DNA of 64,000 bases from Pegea sp. RAD2-039 (taxonomy: Eukaryota; Chordata; Thaliacea; Salpida; Salpidae). The position numbers were made by a program, and so were the translations under genes. Positions 27,190-38,511 of the stretch are shown one piece after another (position 1 is the first letter of the stretch; every line of letters starts with the position of its first letter). The stretch lies in assembly GCA_034620365.1 (NCBI GenBank), contig JAQGEQ010000382.1:1-64000 (forward strand), read 5' to 3'. A model generated the notes under the pieces. The model had not been told where the DNA came from. It saw only the letters and a program-made list of their open reading frames with translations, and did no database searches.

Positions 27190-27425
27190 AATGTTTGTAA
27201 CTGGTTCCTGGTGAATGTTTGTAACTGGTGAATGTTTGCAACTGGTTCCTAGTGAATGTTTGCAACTGGTTCTTGGTGAATGTTTGCAACTGGTCCCTAG
27301 TGAATGTTTGTAACTGGTTCCTGGTGAATGTTTGCAACTGGTTCTTGGTGAATGTTTGCAACTGGTTCCTAGTGAATGTTTGTAACTGGTTCCTGGTGAA
27401 TGTTTGTAACTGGTTCCTGGTGAAT
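27190..27425 (+). repeat. 24-bp minisatellite
   Basis: About ten tandem copies of GTGAATGTTTGYAACTGG followed by TTCYTR, period 24 bp, with C/T variation at fixed positions and one truncated unit near the left end. As 24 is a multiple of three, the array is open on both strands: it would read as repeats of NVCNWFLV forward and LQTFTRNQ in reverse. No flanking gene structure supports translation. Confidence 0.92.
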
Positions 27426-28106
27426 ATATCTTCTACTATATCAAAGTCTGTAGCTATCTACTTGTGGCTCTCAAATTTTTCGGCGTTAAACTCACTTATG
27501 AAATCGAACATTATTTATTATTATTTAATATTAAAGTATAATATAATCCAATAAAAATTTCTACGATTAAGAAGCTATAAATAAGTTTCCATATGTTTAT
27601 TTGGAAACACCCAAAGGTGAAAATAAGTAAATGTAGATGACTTCTGATTATTTCTGAGGGTTTTAAATAAAATCGTGATATAGGTGAAAGAAAATAAATT
27701 TAAACAAATTATTTTTATCGTCAAAAGACTTTTAGATTACTTATGAAAGATTGAAATAATTCGTACTGGATAGAACCAGCTATACTGTACTTGTTTCGAT
27801 TTTAAGAGATTTAAACTCGCAGTAAGTTGCCTTAACTGTTTGTTGGTATTTCGGTTTTTCAAATCAAAGTTTGATTTGAAATCAAGTTTTTTGATAATCA
27901 CAATGCAACTGATAATATAAATTATTTTGAAAATAGATAGTTTTGGTTGACAATAGTTTTTTATTTTTAGGTGAATGTTTATTTTTGTTTAAAATATTCA
28001 GGCCTTTTTGGGCTAGAAACCATTTTAGCACAATAAACAAATGAAATTAATATTTCATGTGTTTGGTTCAACAATTTGGTAATTTTTTTTTAATTTAGTT
28101 GAAAAA
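27426..28106. other. Interval upstream of NDUFAF4
   Basis: AT-rich, with no exon seen. It should include the NDUFAF4 promoter and 5' UTR; a pyrimidine stretch ending TTTAG just before the ATG could be a splice acceptor. Confidence 0.45.
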
Positions 28107-29392
28107 ATGGGTATTTTGGATCAATTAAGTAAATTAGGAAAAGAAATTTCAACTCATTTAGGAAGAAAAGCTCAGAAACCTTTAAATCAGTATAAAGCTA
28201 TCGAAAAAGCTCATGAAGCTATTGAAGATCATAAAATCCATCCTAAAAGAGCTCCAATGAATGTACCTAGAAGAGAATTTACTGAAGGTTCAACTAATAT
28301 TTCTATTTTATAAATTTATATTATAGCTAAATATCAATATATATTATTTATAAAATTTTTTATTCATTGATTTTTTAGGTTTAAATAATTTTTAAAGAAA
28401 TTCTTAAATTAAAAAAAAGATTATATTTGTATAACTTGAATTTCTATTTTGTATTTTTATATTATAAAATATTATATATTATTATCTGGAATTTTTTATT
28501 ATTATTATTTTAATTATACAATAAATATTTCAAAGCATTAAAATTTATTAATATTTATCTATTAAAACCGGATTTGTTTTATTTTAGATAAAAAATATCA
28601 TAAGTTGTCATTAATGAAACAAATATTTTAGAAATATTCAATTTTTAAATTTATTTAAATTTGTTTTAAATAGTGAATTTGATTATTAAAAATTATTGAA
28701 AGTGACAAAATTTCTTTTATAGAAATTGTACAATTTTATTTACTCAATTGCTTATAATTATTGATATAATATTGATGGGTTATTTTCTAAAGTTTTTATT
28801 TTAAGTTTGATAAAGAAGTTGAAATTGATTCAAATACATTTTTATAATTTAATGTTTTTGATTTGCAAGAATTTTAAATTCAAAATTTCAAAACTTCATT
28901 CATTTGTTTCTAGAACACAAATTTTTGCGCGAAAAAGATGCAAATGAGAAGTTATTGAAAGATGATCAAATTCTAGATCATTTGAAACATATAAATGTGA
29001 CATCTACGGATTCAGACTGTAAGTTTCAACCAACTTCTAATTAATAATTTCAAAATCTCTCTGAGAAACTTTTATCTTCTCAAATAATCTTCAAAATATT
29101 TACAGTTGGACCTCCTCTGAAAGTTGATAAATCAAATTATCCGAAGCGTTTAACCAGCTGTGATGACGAGTTTTCAATTACTTCGCGATTACCACGTGGC
29201 CTCGTGTTGACCAATGACGTCATCGACATTTTATCCAATCATTCGAAAGATGAAGAAACTTGGAATAATGAGGCCATTTGTGAAAAGTTCCATCTTAGAC
29301 AATCTGATGTTGATAATTTACTTCAAAACTTTTCTTTATTAAAACAAGATGATTTTCTTTACTTAAGAAGTTCACAGAACGAGAAATTGTGA
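28107..29392 (+). CDS. NDUFAF4: Complex I assembly factor NDUFAF4
   Basis: Three exons (28107..28287, 28914..29018, 29106..29392) with introns of 626 and 87 bp, both phase 1, give 190 residues (human 175). NDUFAF4 is a mitochondrial assembly factor working with NDUFAF3 on the Q-module of respiratory complex I. Exon 1 starts MGILDQLSK, so Gly2 could be myristoylated, and has the basic HPKRAPMNVPR segment. Exon 2 (HKFLREKDANEKLLKDD) parallels the human ARKDEKLLSFLKDV region. Exon 3 holds the best-conserved part: LPRGLVLTNDVIDIL, then TWNNEAICEKFHLRQSDVDN and LLQNFSLLK, matching the human stretch around NNHKLFPETWTAEKIMQEYQ. The first exon alone looks like an orphan small ORF; only the spliced product reveals the family. 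Confidence 0.9.
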
Positions 29393-31505
29393 ATTTCATT
29401 TAATAAATTTTAACTGTATTGCAAGTATAAGTTGAAAACTTTCTTTTCTACATTTCTTAAGTTTGATATTTGTTTTATTTATTACATTTTACCTGACTTC
29501 TTATTATCTCAACGAAATTTGAATAAATTTCCCGAAAAGTGAAATTTGTGATTTCTACCCAACATAATCACCGCCTAAACCTTTGCTAAAGAGCTTGACT
29601 CTCCAAGTACAGACTATATTATTTGTACTGTAGGTAAAGTTGTTGATATTAAAAAAGATTGTTTATATTATGAAGTAAGCAAACCTTATAATTGATGCAC
29701 CTTCGACAAACTAAAACTTATTTTCATTGAACATCTAACTTGTAAGTTTGTAGTTTAGAGCCATAAAACTGACTAAAATGTTTTTTTTTCATTCGAAGTT
29801 TTTCCGCAGCATTTCATGGGTTTTCAGTGACTGTTTCAAAATTTGAAAAATAAATATTTTCAGAAATGTTAACATTGTTTTTTCTATTTCAATAAATTGT
29901 TAGTTGAAAATAGTCAACTGAATAATATGAAATTATCAAAACTTTATTTTTAAAGTTAAGATAAGAGAAAGTTCATGGTGGAATTCCAGTTTCAGCAACA
30001 AATTGTTGGGAAACTTATCTCAAAGAAAAAGTAAGATATTCTGTGGTTTAAATATCGCAATTTCTGTTTTCATTAAAAATATCTTGCCTTTAGGAAACAT
30101 AGTTGACAAAAATAAGACATTTTACAACCTTTAAAATAAACAATAAAGAAAATCTGGGGAGGCATATCAAAGATTTATTAGTAGCTTGGTTGACGAGCTT
30201 TTGTGTTGATAAAATGGATTACTTTTTAATTTTTGTAAAATTATCTCAACCTTATGATAGAAGATACAAATTCACTTTCCAGTAAAATAAGAAATTAATG
30301 TTGTATTCTCAAAATCATCTAAAACAGCTTTTGTAAACTCACAATAATTTTTAATAACAAAAATAAACTTCAAACTTTCCAACAAAATTTGTCAATATTA
30401 TTTTATTTTATTCCAATAACCCTTTATATTTAAGAAAATAAAACTTTTCTATTGAAAAGCTTCAAATAATATATATTAAACTAAAAACAATTAAATTGTT
30501 TATGTTTATTCAATATTATTATATCTTTTTTCTTAAAAAAATACATTGAATAGAAATTTTCAATCTTTTTTGTCGCAATAATTATAACTAATTTTAATTT
30601 ATTTTGTAAATTGTTAATTTTTAAATAAACCCAAAATAATACGGACATTAAATACTTAACGATAATGTTGTAAAGCATTTTATTTACTTAAAATTATTAA
30701 ATTTTTTTACCAAATTATAGAAAATTTTGAAATATTAGCAAAATATTCAGATAAAATATTCATATTTTTATTATTTTTTTGCTGATTTTTGTTGTAAAGT
30801 TTTTAAACATTTTTATTTTGTTAATTGTAAGATAGAAATAAATTTTATAAAGTTTCAGTTTTTATTTATTTGTAATTTTTTTTGTAGATTGCATAAAATA
30901 TTTTTGCTAATTAATTTAATCATAAATCTGATATTTATAAAAAAGTTGATTTTATTGAATTATTTTATTAAATATTAATTTATAATTATTATAAAGATTT
31001 GATATAATAGTTTATTTAGGTTTTCTCATTAAATCTAATTATTCTTTTTAAACATAAATAATAATTATTAATTTTGAGTAAAAGTTGTTCTTAAACAATT
31101 TTTCTCAAAGATTATTTCCGTTTAGAATTTAAAATCTTATATGACTCTATATTTAAAATCTTTTATATTTAAATTTATTTATTTATTAATTTATTAAATT
31201 GTGTAATTTTTGTATTTGATTTCATAATTTTTATTTATTTTGTTATTTACTTTTTACTGATAATTTAAGATTTGTATTTAACATTATAATTTGTATTTTA
31301 TTTATTTTAAATCTGAAAATATTTTTCTTTTTATTAAAATTGAAACAAATAGAAAAAATTATTTCCAAAAATTTGTTGCAAATATAAAACTTTTTAGTAT
31401 AATTAATTTGTTTAAATTATCTTATCTTACATTTATACAAATATAATTAAGAAATTATTAATTTGATATTTTTAGAAAATGTTTATATGAAATTTTTGAG
31501 AAATT
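29393..31505. other. Interval between NDUFAF4 and KLHL20
   Basis: About 2.1 kb, extremely AT-rich from 30300 onward. No supported exon. It contains the NDUFAF4 3' UTR and the KLHL20 promoter. Confidence 0.5.
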
Positions 31506-33995
31506 ATGTATGGTGACAATAAAATGCCAATAACACTGGAAATCCACTATCTAAAAAATGAAAAATGTCCTCCTTCGCCACATAGTTCCACTTCATCGAT
31601 GTCTTATATCTCTAATAAACATCCAAAAAACATTTTAGAAACTTTAAATGATTTAAGGAAGAAAGAAGAATTACATGATGTTGTAATCTGTGTTGGAAAA
31701 GGAAGAATACCAGCCCATAGAGTCATACTTTCAGCTGCAAGTCCTTATTTTCAGGTGAATTTCATCATCATGTAGATGACATCAGATTTCTATTTATGTA
31801 AATTTTTATTATGTCATTTTGAATTTTCAATCTATAAGTATATCTCTGCAGTGTTTCTATTCTTTTTCAATTAAATTATTCTAAATTGTGATGCTTTATA
31901 TTATCTTTCTGCTCATATTGTTCACTGTAAGATCTAGATTTCATCACTTGTAGCCACGTGTTGATTAATTAATAAGCTGAGATTTTGTAGTAAAAAGAAT
32001 AAATTAATTAAAATTATAAAGAAATAAATTTTGAATATAGATTATTGGCAAGATTACACATTTAAGAAGAAATATATTAAAGTTTTTGAAATTAACTCAA
32101 ATATTTAAATTTGTATATTTTAACAACTACAGCTTGCAGCCACTTTTATGAAATCATTAATTTCTAGGCGATGTTTACCGGTGAATTAGTTGAAAGTCAA
32201 CAGAAAGAAATACAAATTCGTGATGTAGACCAGAAAGCAATGGAGTTACTTATTGATTTTGCATATACAGCAAGTATTGTAGTAGAAGAGAATAACGTAC
32301 AGACACTTTTACCAGCAGCTTGTTTGCTACAAATGGCTGAAATTCAAGGTTCTAAAATTGACTGAATTGAAAATTTATTTCAAACTGAAATTTTGTTTCT
32401 AGAAATTTGTTGTGAATTTCTCCAACATCAATTACACCCTTCAAACTGTTTAGGAATCCGTTCATTTGCTGATACACATGCTTGCCGGAATCTTTTACGA
32501 ATCGCTGAAAAGTTTGCACAAGATAATTTCGAGGAGGTAAAAGACTGATTTGAAGTTAAAGATTTTGATGAATGATTTGATTCAGGTGAAAGAGACAGAA
32601 GAATTTCGGATGTTACCTTATCAACAACTAATTGAAATTATAGGATCTGATAATCTGAATACACAATCAGAAGAACATGTTTATAATGCTGTCATTATGT
32701 GGATGAAACATGATGTAACTGACAGAAGACCTCATCTTTCAAAGGTTCTTCAACATGTCCGTCTCCCTCTCCTGTCTCCAAAGTTCCTTGTCGGAGTTGT
32801 CAGCTCAGATCAGTTGATTCATTGTGACGCTGAATGTCGCGATCTTGTTGATGAAGCAAAGAACTATATGCTTCTTCCACAAGAACGCCCTCTAATGCAA
32901 GGACCCAGGACTAGACCTCGTCGCCCTATTTCGCGTGAGGTCCTCTTTGCAGTTGGTGGGTGGTGTAGTGGAGACGCGATTAGTTCTGTTGAGCGATATT
33001 GCGCTGAAACGCGCGAATGGCATTGTGTGTCCCAGATGAAGAAGAGGAGATGTGGTGTGGGAGTCGCTGTCCTAGGTGGACTTCTTTACGCGGTCGGTGG
33101 TCATGACGGAAGTTCATATCTGAACAGTGTTGAAAGGTTCGAATAACGAACTTCAAAATTTATTTACAAATTGAAATATTTGGTAGATACGACCCTCAAA
33201 CTAACCAGTGGTCCTCAGATGTCTACCCGACCAGTACTTGTAGGACAAGTGTCGGTGTTGCGGTCCTCGATGACCACTTATATGCTGTAGGTGGTCAGGA
33301 CGGTGTGGCTTGCTTGGATATCGTTGAAAGGTGGTTTCAGGTCCTTTCTTTGATCTTTAAATCAAATCTTCATCTTCAGATACGATCCGAAGAGTAATAG
33401 ATGGATGAAAGTTAGTTCTATGAATTTCAAACGTCTTGGAGTTGCTGTTGCTGTGATGCAAGGTTATTTGTATGCTGTTGGTGGTTCTGATGGACAGACA
33501 CCTTGGAATAGTGTAGAGAGATACGAACCAACAACCAATAGATGGAGTACAGTTGCACCAATGAGTACCAGAAGAAAACATCTTGGTTGCGCTGTTTATC
33601 GAGTAAGATGGAGTTGATTTAATTGACTTTCAACTAAATTAAATGATAGGATCGATTATATGCTGTTGGTGGTCGTGATGATGAGACTGAACTTGCTACA
33701 GTTGAACGATACAATCCACAAACAAATACTTGGAGTACTGTAGTCGCGATGAATTCAAGAAGGAGTGGAGTAAGTAACTCGACTATCGAACTTCTAATTT
33801 CAATGATTTGTATCTTAGGTTGGTTTAGCGGTTGTTAATGGTCAATTGATGGCTGTTGGTGGTTTTGATGGCGCTTGTTACCTAAAAACTGTAGAAGTTT
33901 ACACACCAGAATCAAATACATGGAAGTTATATGACGGGATGCATTATCGACGCCTTGGTGGTGGTGTTGGTGTTATTACTTTAGCTACTCCATGA
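31506..33995 (+). CDS. KLHL20: Kelch-like protein 20 / diablo (CUL3 substrate adaptor)
   Basis: Eight exons (31506..31754, 32168..32348, 32403..32536, 32586..33136, 33187..33330, 33380..33602, 33650..33769, 33819..33995) sum to 592 residues; human KLHL20 has 609. KLHL20 is the substrate receptor of a CUL3 ubiquitin ligase. Exons 1-2 give the BTB domain ([20 protein letters not shown]...SPYFQAMFTGEL), exons 3-4 the BACK domain ([36 protein letters not shown]), exons 4-8 six kelch blades, each with the GG pair ([53 protein letters not shown]). Similarity to the human/fly orthologues is very high, including [20 protein letters not shown]. Intron 1 is 413 bp and contains a motif shared with tolloid introns; the other six introns are 47-54 bp. 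An ATG upstream at 31479 is closed by a stop after three codons, so 31506 is preferred. Confidence 0.96.
31944..31980 (+). repeat. Intron motif shared with tolloid introns (KLHL20 intron 1)
   Basis: CACTTGTAGCCACGTGTTGA followed by TTAATTAATAAGC matches, in the sense of transcription, the CACTCGCAGCCACGTGTTGA-ATAAATGAG block found near the 3' splice sites of tolloid introns. Here it lies about 190 bp before the acceptor. Confidence 0.55.
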
Positions 33996-34179
33996 AATAG
34001 ACAATTTTCTTTTAAACCACAAAACCAGTTTATTGTTGTTTCTACTTTTCAATTAAAATTATGAATTTTCTTTCTTTGTTTTTTTGTTCCTCTTTTTTTT
34101 AAATCAAACTTTTTTGGAATAAAAAAGTTCTGAAAAAGTTGAATGTTTCAATCAATAAACCTTAAAATATCTGAACTGA

Positions 34180-34812
34180 GACACCCTGTCCCCTAAACTG
34201 AGGTTTCCTCGTACTCAAAGACACCCTGTCCCTCAAACTGAGGTTTCCTCGTACTCAAAGACACCCTGTCCCTCAAACTGAGGTTCCCTCGTACTCAAAG
34301 ACACCCTGTCCCTCAAACTGAGGTTCCCTCGTACTCAAAGACACCCTGTCCCTCAAACTGAGGTTTCTTCGTACTCAAAGACACCCTGTCCCTCAAACTG
34401 AGGTTTCTTCGTACTCAAAGACACCCTGTCCCTCAAACTGAGGTTTCCTCGTACTCAAAGACACCCTGTCCCTCAAACTGAGGTTTCCTCGTACTCAAAG
34501 ACACCCTGTCCCTCAAACTGAGGTTTCCTCGTACTCCAAGACACTCTGTCCCTCAAATTGAGGTTTCCTCGTACTCAAAGACACCCTGTCCCTCAAACTG
34601 AGGTTTCTTCGTACTCAAAGACACCCTGTCCCTCAAACTGAGGTTTCCGTACTCAAAGACACCCTGTACCTCAAACTGAGGTTCCCTCGTACTCAAAGAC
34701 ACCCTGTCCCTCAAACTGAGGTTCCCTCGTACTCAAAGACACCCTGTCCCTCAAACTGAGGTTTCCTCGTACTCCAAGACACTCTGTCCCTCAAACTGAG
34801 GTCCCCTCGCAC
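34180..34812. repeat. 40-bp minisatellite downstream of KLHL20
   Basis: About 16 tandem copies of a 40-bp unit made of GTACTCAAAGACACCCTGTC then CCTCAAACTGAGGTTTCCTC. Copies are almost identical, differing at a few sites (TTTCCTC/TTCCCTC/TTTCTTC), and one unit near 34645 has lost three bases. Each unit contains CCTCA-AAC-TGAGG, a 5-bp stem with a 3-base loop. It is markedly richer in GC than its surroundings and lies between two convergent genes, about 190 bp after the KLHL20 stop. Confidence 0.96.
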
Positions 34813-34887
34813 GTATCAGCTCGAATCCGACTCGTCGAAGCTTCATGAGATGAAAGTAGGAATTAACCGAAACAGAAATTCTACAAA

Positions 34888-35062
34888 TTATTGACCTCAA
34901 GGTCACTGGACCGTATCACTGTCCCTGGTTCTTGGACCCTGGTACCGAACATAGGATCTAAAGAGTCGGGATTGCTAGTATAATCGAAGCGCATACGCGG
35001 TTAGTAAGTATTGCGCATGCGCAGTAAGGAAGGAAGTTTAGATGACAACTTCTTTTCATCTT
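34888..35062. repeat. Dispersed cassette with ERR-, NRF1- and ETS-like sites, copy 2
   Basis: Second copy of the element at 18950-19073. TGACCTCAAGGTCA is at 34892-34905 and TGCGCATGCGCA at 35012-35023, followed by the same AGTAAGGAAGGAAGTTT and GATGACAACTTCTTTTCATC. It is about 50 bp longer than copy 1, owing to an insertion after CCCTGGTT. It ends about 73 bp beyond the stop codon of the MRM3-like gene, in the same orientation relative to that gene as copy 1 has to PrimPol. Confidence 0.82.
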
Positions 35063-35134
35063 CAACTGATTATTGAAGCAATCAACGAAAAACTCATCAA
35101 TTTTATTACAAGCGAAAAAATAAGAATAAAAACT

Positions 35135-37015
35135 TCAAGACTTTTTCTCTGATAAAATCTTTCGTTTTGCCTCCATTAGTGTAGATCCAACCAACAAAGA
35201 CACACATAAATCATCTTCTTTATCACTAGGATGAGTTATCATTTGAAACTCTTCAAATTTATTGTCAGCTACAAAAGATTTGAGATTTCTAGTAACAGCA
35301 GTTCCACACATAATCAAATATTCAGATTTAGAACACCAAATGACGTCATGGTAAGATGTTTCACTTTCTTCTTTCAATCTAGTTCCATCTTCATCAATTT
35401 CATCAATAAATGAACCATGAAGACTATAAAATAAAGATTTATTTGATAGTTTAAGATTAGATCTTCAAAAACCTTTTCAATCGATTGTACTTCTCGCCAA
35501 CCACGTTTCGATTGGTAAGTGCGAATACTTTTGTTGATTTGTTGATCTTCAAGTTATCCCAAGTGACATTTGAAATCACAGAGATTTGCAGATGAGCGTT
35601 TTCAGATGCCCGCATCACTAAGGGGTCCCAAGGGTCAGCACAAGTGTTCATCACATAAACCTTTCATGAAAAACAAATTATAAAAAGTGAAAATCAGATT
35701 CAAATAAATCCCTGACGAAATGAAAAAATTTAAATTTCATTATTTGCTTCAGATACTAGAGAAGAAAATATAAATCTTCAATCACCATTTTGCAACATGT
35801 CTTCGCGGCATATTTGATCACGTGAGCCAACTCAAAAGGATTTTTAATGTCACAACATACTATAGACAAGGGCAGAGAAGATTTCTTACTTTCAGTTCTT
35901 TGATGGTTGATTCTGAAAGAATAGAAAGATGAAAATTTCTGATATATCAACAAATAATCATCTTCATCTTTAACAAGATTGACTTTTGGTTGAAAAAGTT
36001 GATTAATTTGTTTTTAAGATGTTAAATTTAGTTAATAAAGAAGTCATTATTGAAAGTTTTGTTTACTTCCGGCTGAGCTGGATGTTTTATAAGAGATAAA
36101 CTTGTTAGGGTTTTAATTTGAAGCTAGTTTTTCTTCTCTAAGTATATTTACTTTATATTTTTAAATTCATAAATTTTATCAGTAAGTAAAAAAGAATTTA
36201 AATAATATTTGAGATTATGAGAAGTAACTTAAATTACAGTAAGGGTTTTGCTAGGATGTGATGTATAAGTCGTAGTTAGTCAGCAAAATTATTAGAAAAA
36301 GTTTCAAATTCAATTAAACATTAAAAATTTACTTAAAAATTATTATTAAATAAATTAGAATTTCAATAAATAATTTTTAAGAAGTTACATTTTGAACATT
36401 TCTTCATTTTGTTTCATATTTGGAACTGATATAAGGGCAGATATAGGTGATTGTAACATATCATCATAATTTTCCATCATCTTTTTAGGAACACAAATCA
36501 AATTGACTTTTTCAAGTTTCTTAATTGGTAAATCCTATAAAGAAAAATTTGATGAATATAATTAATAAGAAATTTATAAAACTTACTTTTAAAATACTTA
36601 GATTTGTGAAATAAATTGTTTTGATAAAGTTCTTAAAATTGAATGCTTTAATAATAGATTTCTGTCCACTAATCAAACTCAAATCATTATCTTTTCTGAA
36701 TGTCTTTTGCTTCATACTATGCATTAGTCTCCCAAATACATCAATAGCATTTGTCGTTCCAACTTTTTTAAATTTCAAAGAATCAAGTTCAGTTTGTAAA
36801 CTTTCTTTTTCTATAATTGGTGTTTTGGTAATTTTTTTAACTTTGTTTTTTGAGGGTTTTTTTGTCAGATATGTCTCATATTCATCATCAGTCATTTCCA
36901 CCAGGACTTTACGTTGACGATTAAGTGAAGAAGATCCAAAGATCATTCGACGAAAAGAAAAAATTTGATTTCTTCTCAACATTGACATTGAATTAGAGCA
37001 ATAAGTTTGCATCAT
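35135..37015 (-). CDS. MRM3-like mitochondrial rRNA 2'-O-methyltransferase relative (SPOUT family, motifs degenerate)
   Basis: Five exons on the minus strand (36587..37015, 36389..36534, 35786..35912, 35473..35660, 35135..35423) join in phase into 392 residues; human MRM3 has 420. The N-terminus is basic with RRNQIFSFRRMIFGSS, fitting a mitochondrial targeting sequence. The substrate-binding part reads LISGQKSIIKAF...IYFTNLSILKDLPIKKLEKV, like the LVEGRRLLKDAL...LKELPVDKLKGV layout of MRM3. The SPOUT domain follows: LPLSIVCCDIKNPFELAHVI, then KMVYVMNTCADPWDPLVMRA, where MRM3 has DNLRDPGNLG and TKGCVDAWEPKVLRA. The C-terminus (VGSTLMEAKRKIL) mirrors MAASILLFEGKRQL. Key residues are not kept: the RDPGNxG motif is KNPFELA, the GGExxG motif appears as CGTAVTR, and the SLN motif is absent, so catalysis is doubtful. 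It might serve as a structural partner in mitochondrial ribosome assembly. Confidence 0.78.
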
Positions 37016-37982
37016 ATTTTTATCTCTATAAACATTTTTTATATTAGTTGTAAATTACATGAATTTTAAAATCAATTATTATTTACAAATAAAAGTTTGG
37101 ATCAATTTGTAAATATTCGACAAAGTTAAAATTTTATTTAATATTTCAAAATGTAAATTAAATTATAAAATTAAATGAAATTATTTAGTTCAAATATTTT
37201 ATAATTTTTATGCAAAAGTAAATCCATTTAAGAATTTTATAATTTAAAAATTTGAAAATTAAATAAAACTAAAACTCAATTTTATTTGTTTATTTTCAAA
37301 TTTTAAATGAAAAACAATTAATTTTTAAAGCTAATAAAAATTATTCAAATAATTTCTTTAATTTCTTGATAATTGAAAAATATCATTTATAAATTATCTA
37401 ATTATTTATTTAAAAAAAACGTTATTCTTTAAATAAGTTTATTGATAAATATTTAATTTATATAAAAAGAGATACATAAAAAAAATTGTTCTCAAAAGCT
37501 AATTAAGAATATTTATAATCAGTTTATACCTAAAGTTTATACAAATTTATAACAAATATTTTTAATATAAATGATTATAAAACTTTAAAAATTATTATTT
37601 AATAATTTTTAAAAAATTAAAATAATTTGAAATCTACAAACACATGTTTCTATAAAAAAGCCAATTTGGGTGTATTTGAGAAAAACAAGTTTTAATCAAG
37701 TCTTTAAAAATGATTTTGGGTAAAATTATCAATTTAAATTTCAAAATAAAAAATAATAGATATGAAGAAATTAAATTTATAAGTTTACTGATGACTTTAA
37801 ACCCCGGAAATAGTTATTGAGGCAAACTAACGCAAGTTTTCAAACAATAACTTAGAATACTATATTATCGGAAAGTAACTTTTAAATAACTTCAAAATGA
37901 ATGTTTGCTTTCTAATAGTAATTGAGATAAAAGTTTTTGTGTTTTTAAGCTGATAGTTGAAACTATTGGTAAAAATATCATT
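37016..37982. other. Upstream region of MRM3-like gene
   Basis: Very AT-rich, with no exon seen. It should carry the promoter of the minus-strand MRM3-like gene. Confidence 0.5.
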
Positions 37983-38089
37983 AATAGCTGGCAAGATATC
38001 GCAGCGGATCGCTCCGAATGGCGCTCTCTACTCCGCAAACAACTGAAGAAGAGAGAAGAAAACCAGCTTCAAAGAAACCCTGAAGAAGG
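37983..38089 (+). mobile_element. Short LINE C-terminal fragment
   Basis: A GC-richer island translating as NSWQDIAADRSEWRSLLRKQ and then LKKREE. The W-x-D-x-AADR-x-x-WR pattern is typical of the extreme C-terminus of many non-LTR retrotransposon polyproteins. It is about 35 codons long with nothing recognisable on either side, so it is a 5'-truncated or eroded remnant, and of a different family from the copies at 11210 and 42310. A stray exon of a real gene is a weaker alternative. Confidence 0.5.
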
Positions 38090-38511
38090 TTTTTTTTGTT
38101 AAATATGAATTTAAATCACTATAAAAAAATTATTAAGTTTGTTTCTTGTAAAAGACATTATAATCTATTTACTTATTTCTTTTTAAACCTTAAAACTTAC
38201 TTCTTTTGTAAATTGGTTTTTGTTGTAAACCAACAGTTTTCTGTTTAGTCTTGAAAAGGCTCAAAAAGTGATCTTATATTCTGACCTACATTTTTCATGA
38301 TTAATGGTTCTAAAAATTATTTCTATATAAGTTTCAAAAGTCTCACTTAAATCACAAAATTTTGAAATTAATAGAAAGTTGCTTAAATTGAAAGTTTTTA
38401 AAGTATGTTTTGTAGAAATTTCAAACTGAATACTTTCAACTGCTTTTATTAAACGACTTTTACTTGAAAACATCATCGACAACATAAAATGACAAAATGA
38501 TTTATTCGTAA

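Noticed and set aside
28107-28313. Stand-alone 68-residue small protein
   Set aside because: An internal donor at 28288 joins in phase to two downstream exons and gives an NDUFAF4 protein; the longer frame is intron read-through.
31479-31490. Upstream ATG before KLHL20
   Set aside because: It is followed by a stop after three codons, so it is at most a tiny upstream ORF; 31506 is the start in frame with the BTB domain.
38261-38485. 74-codon minus-strand frame after the seven-helix gene
   Set aside because: It lies beyond that gene's stop codon, has no domain and no splice signals linking it to a neighbour.
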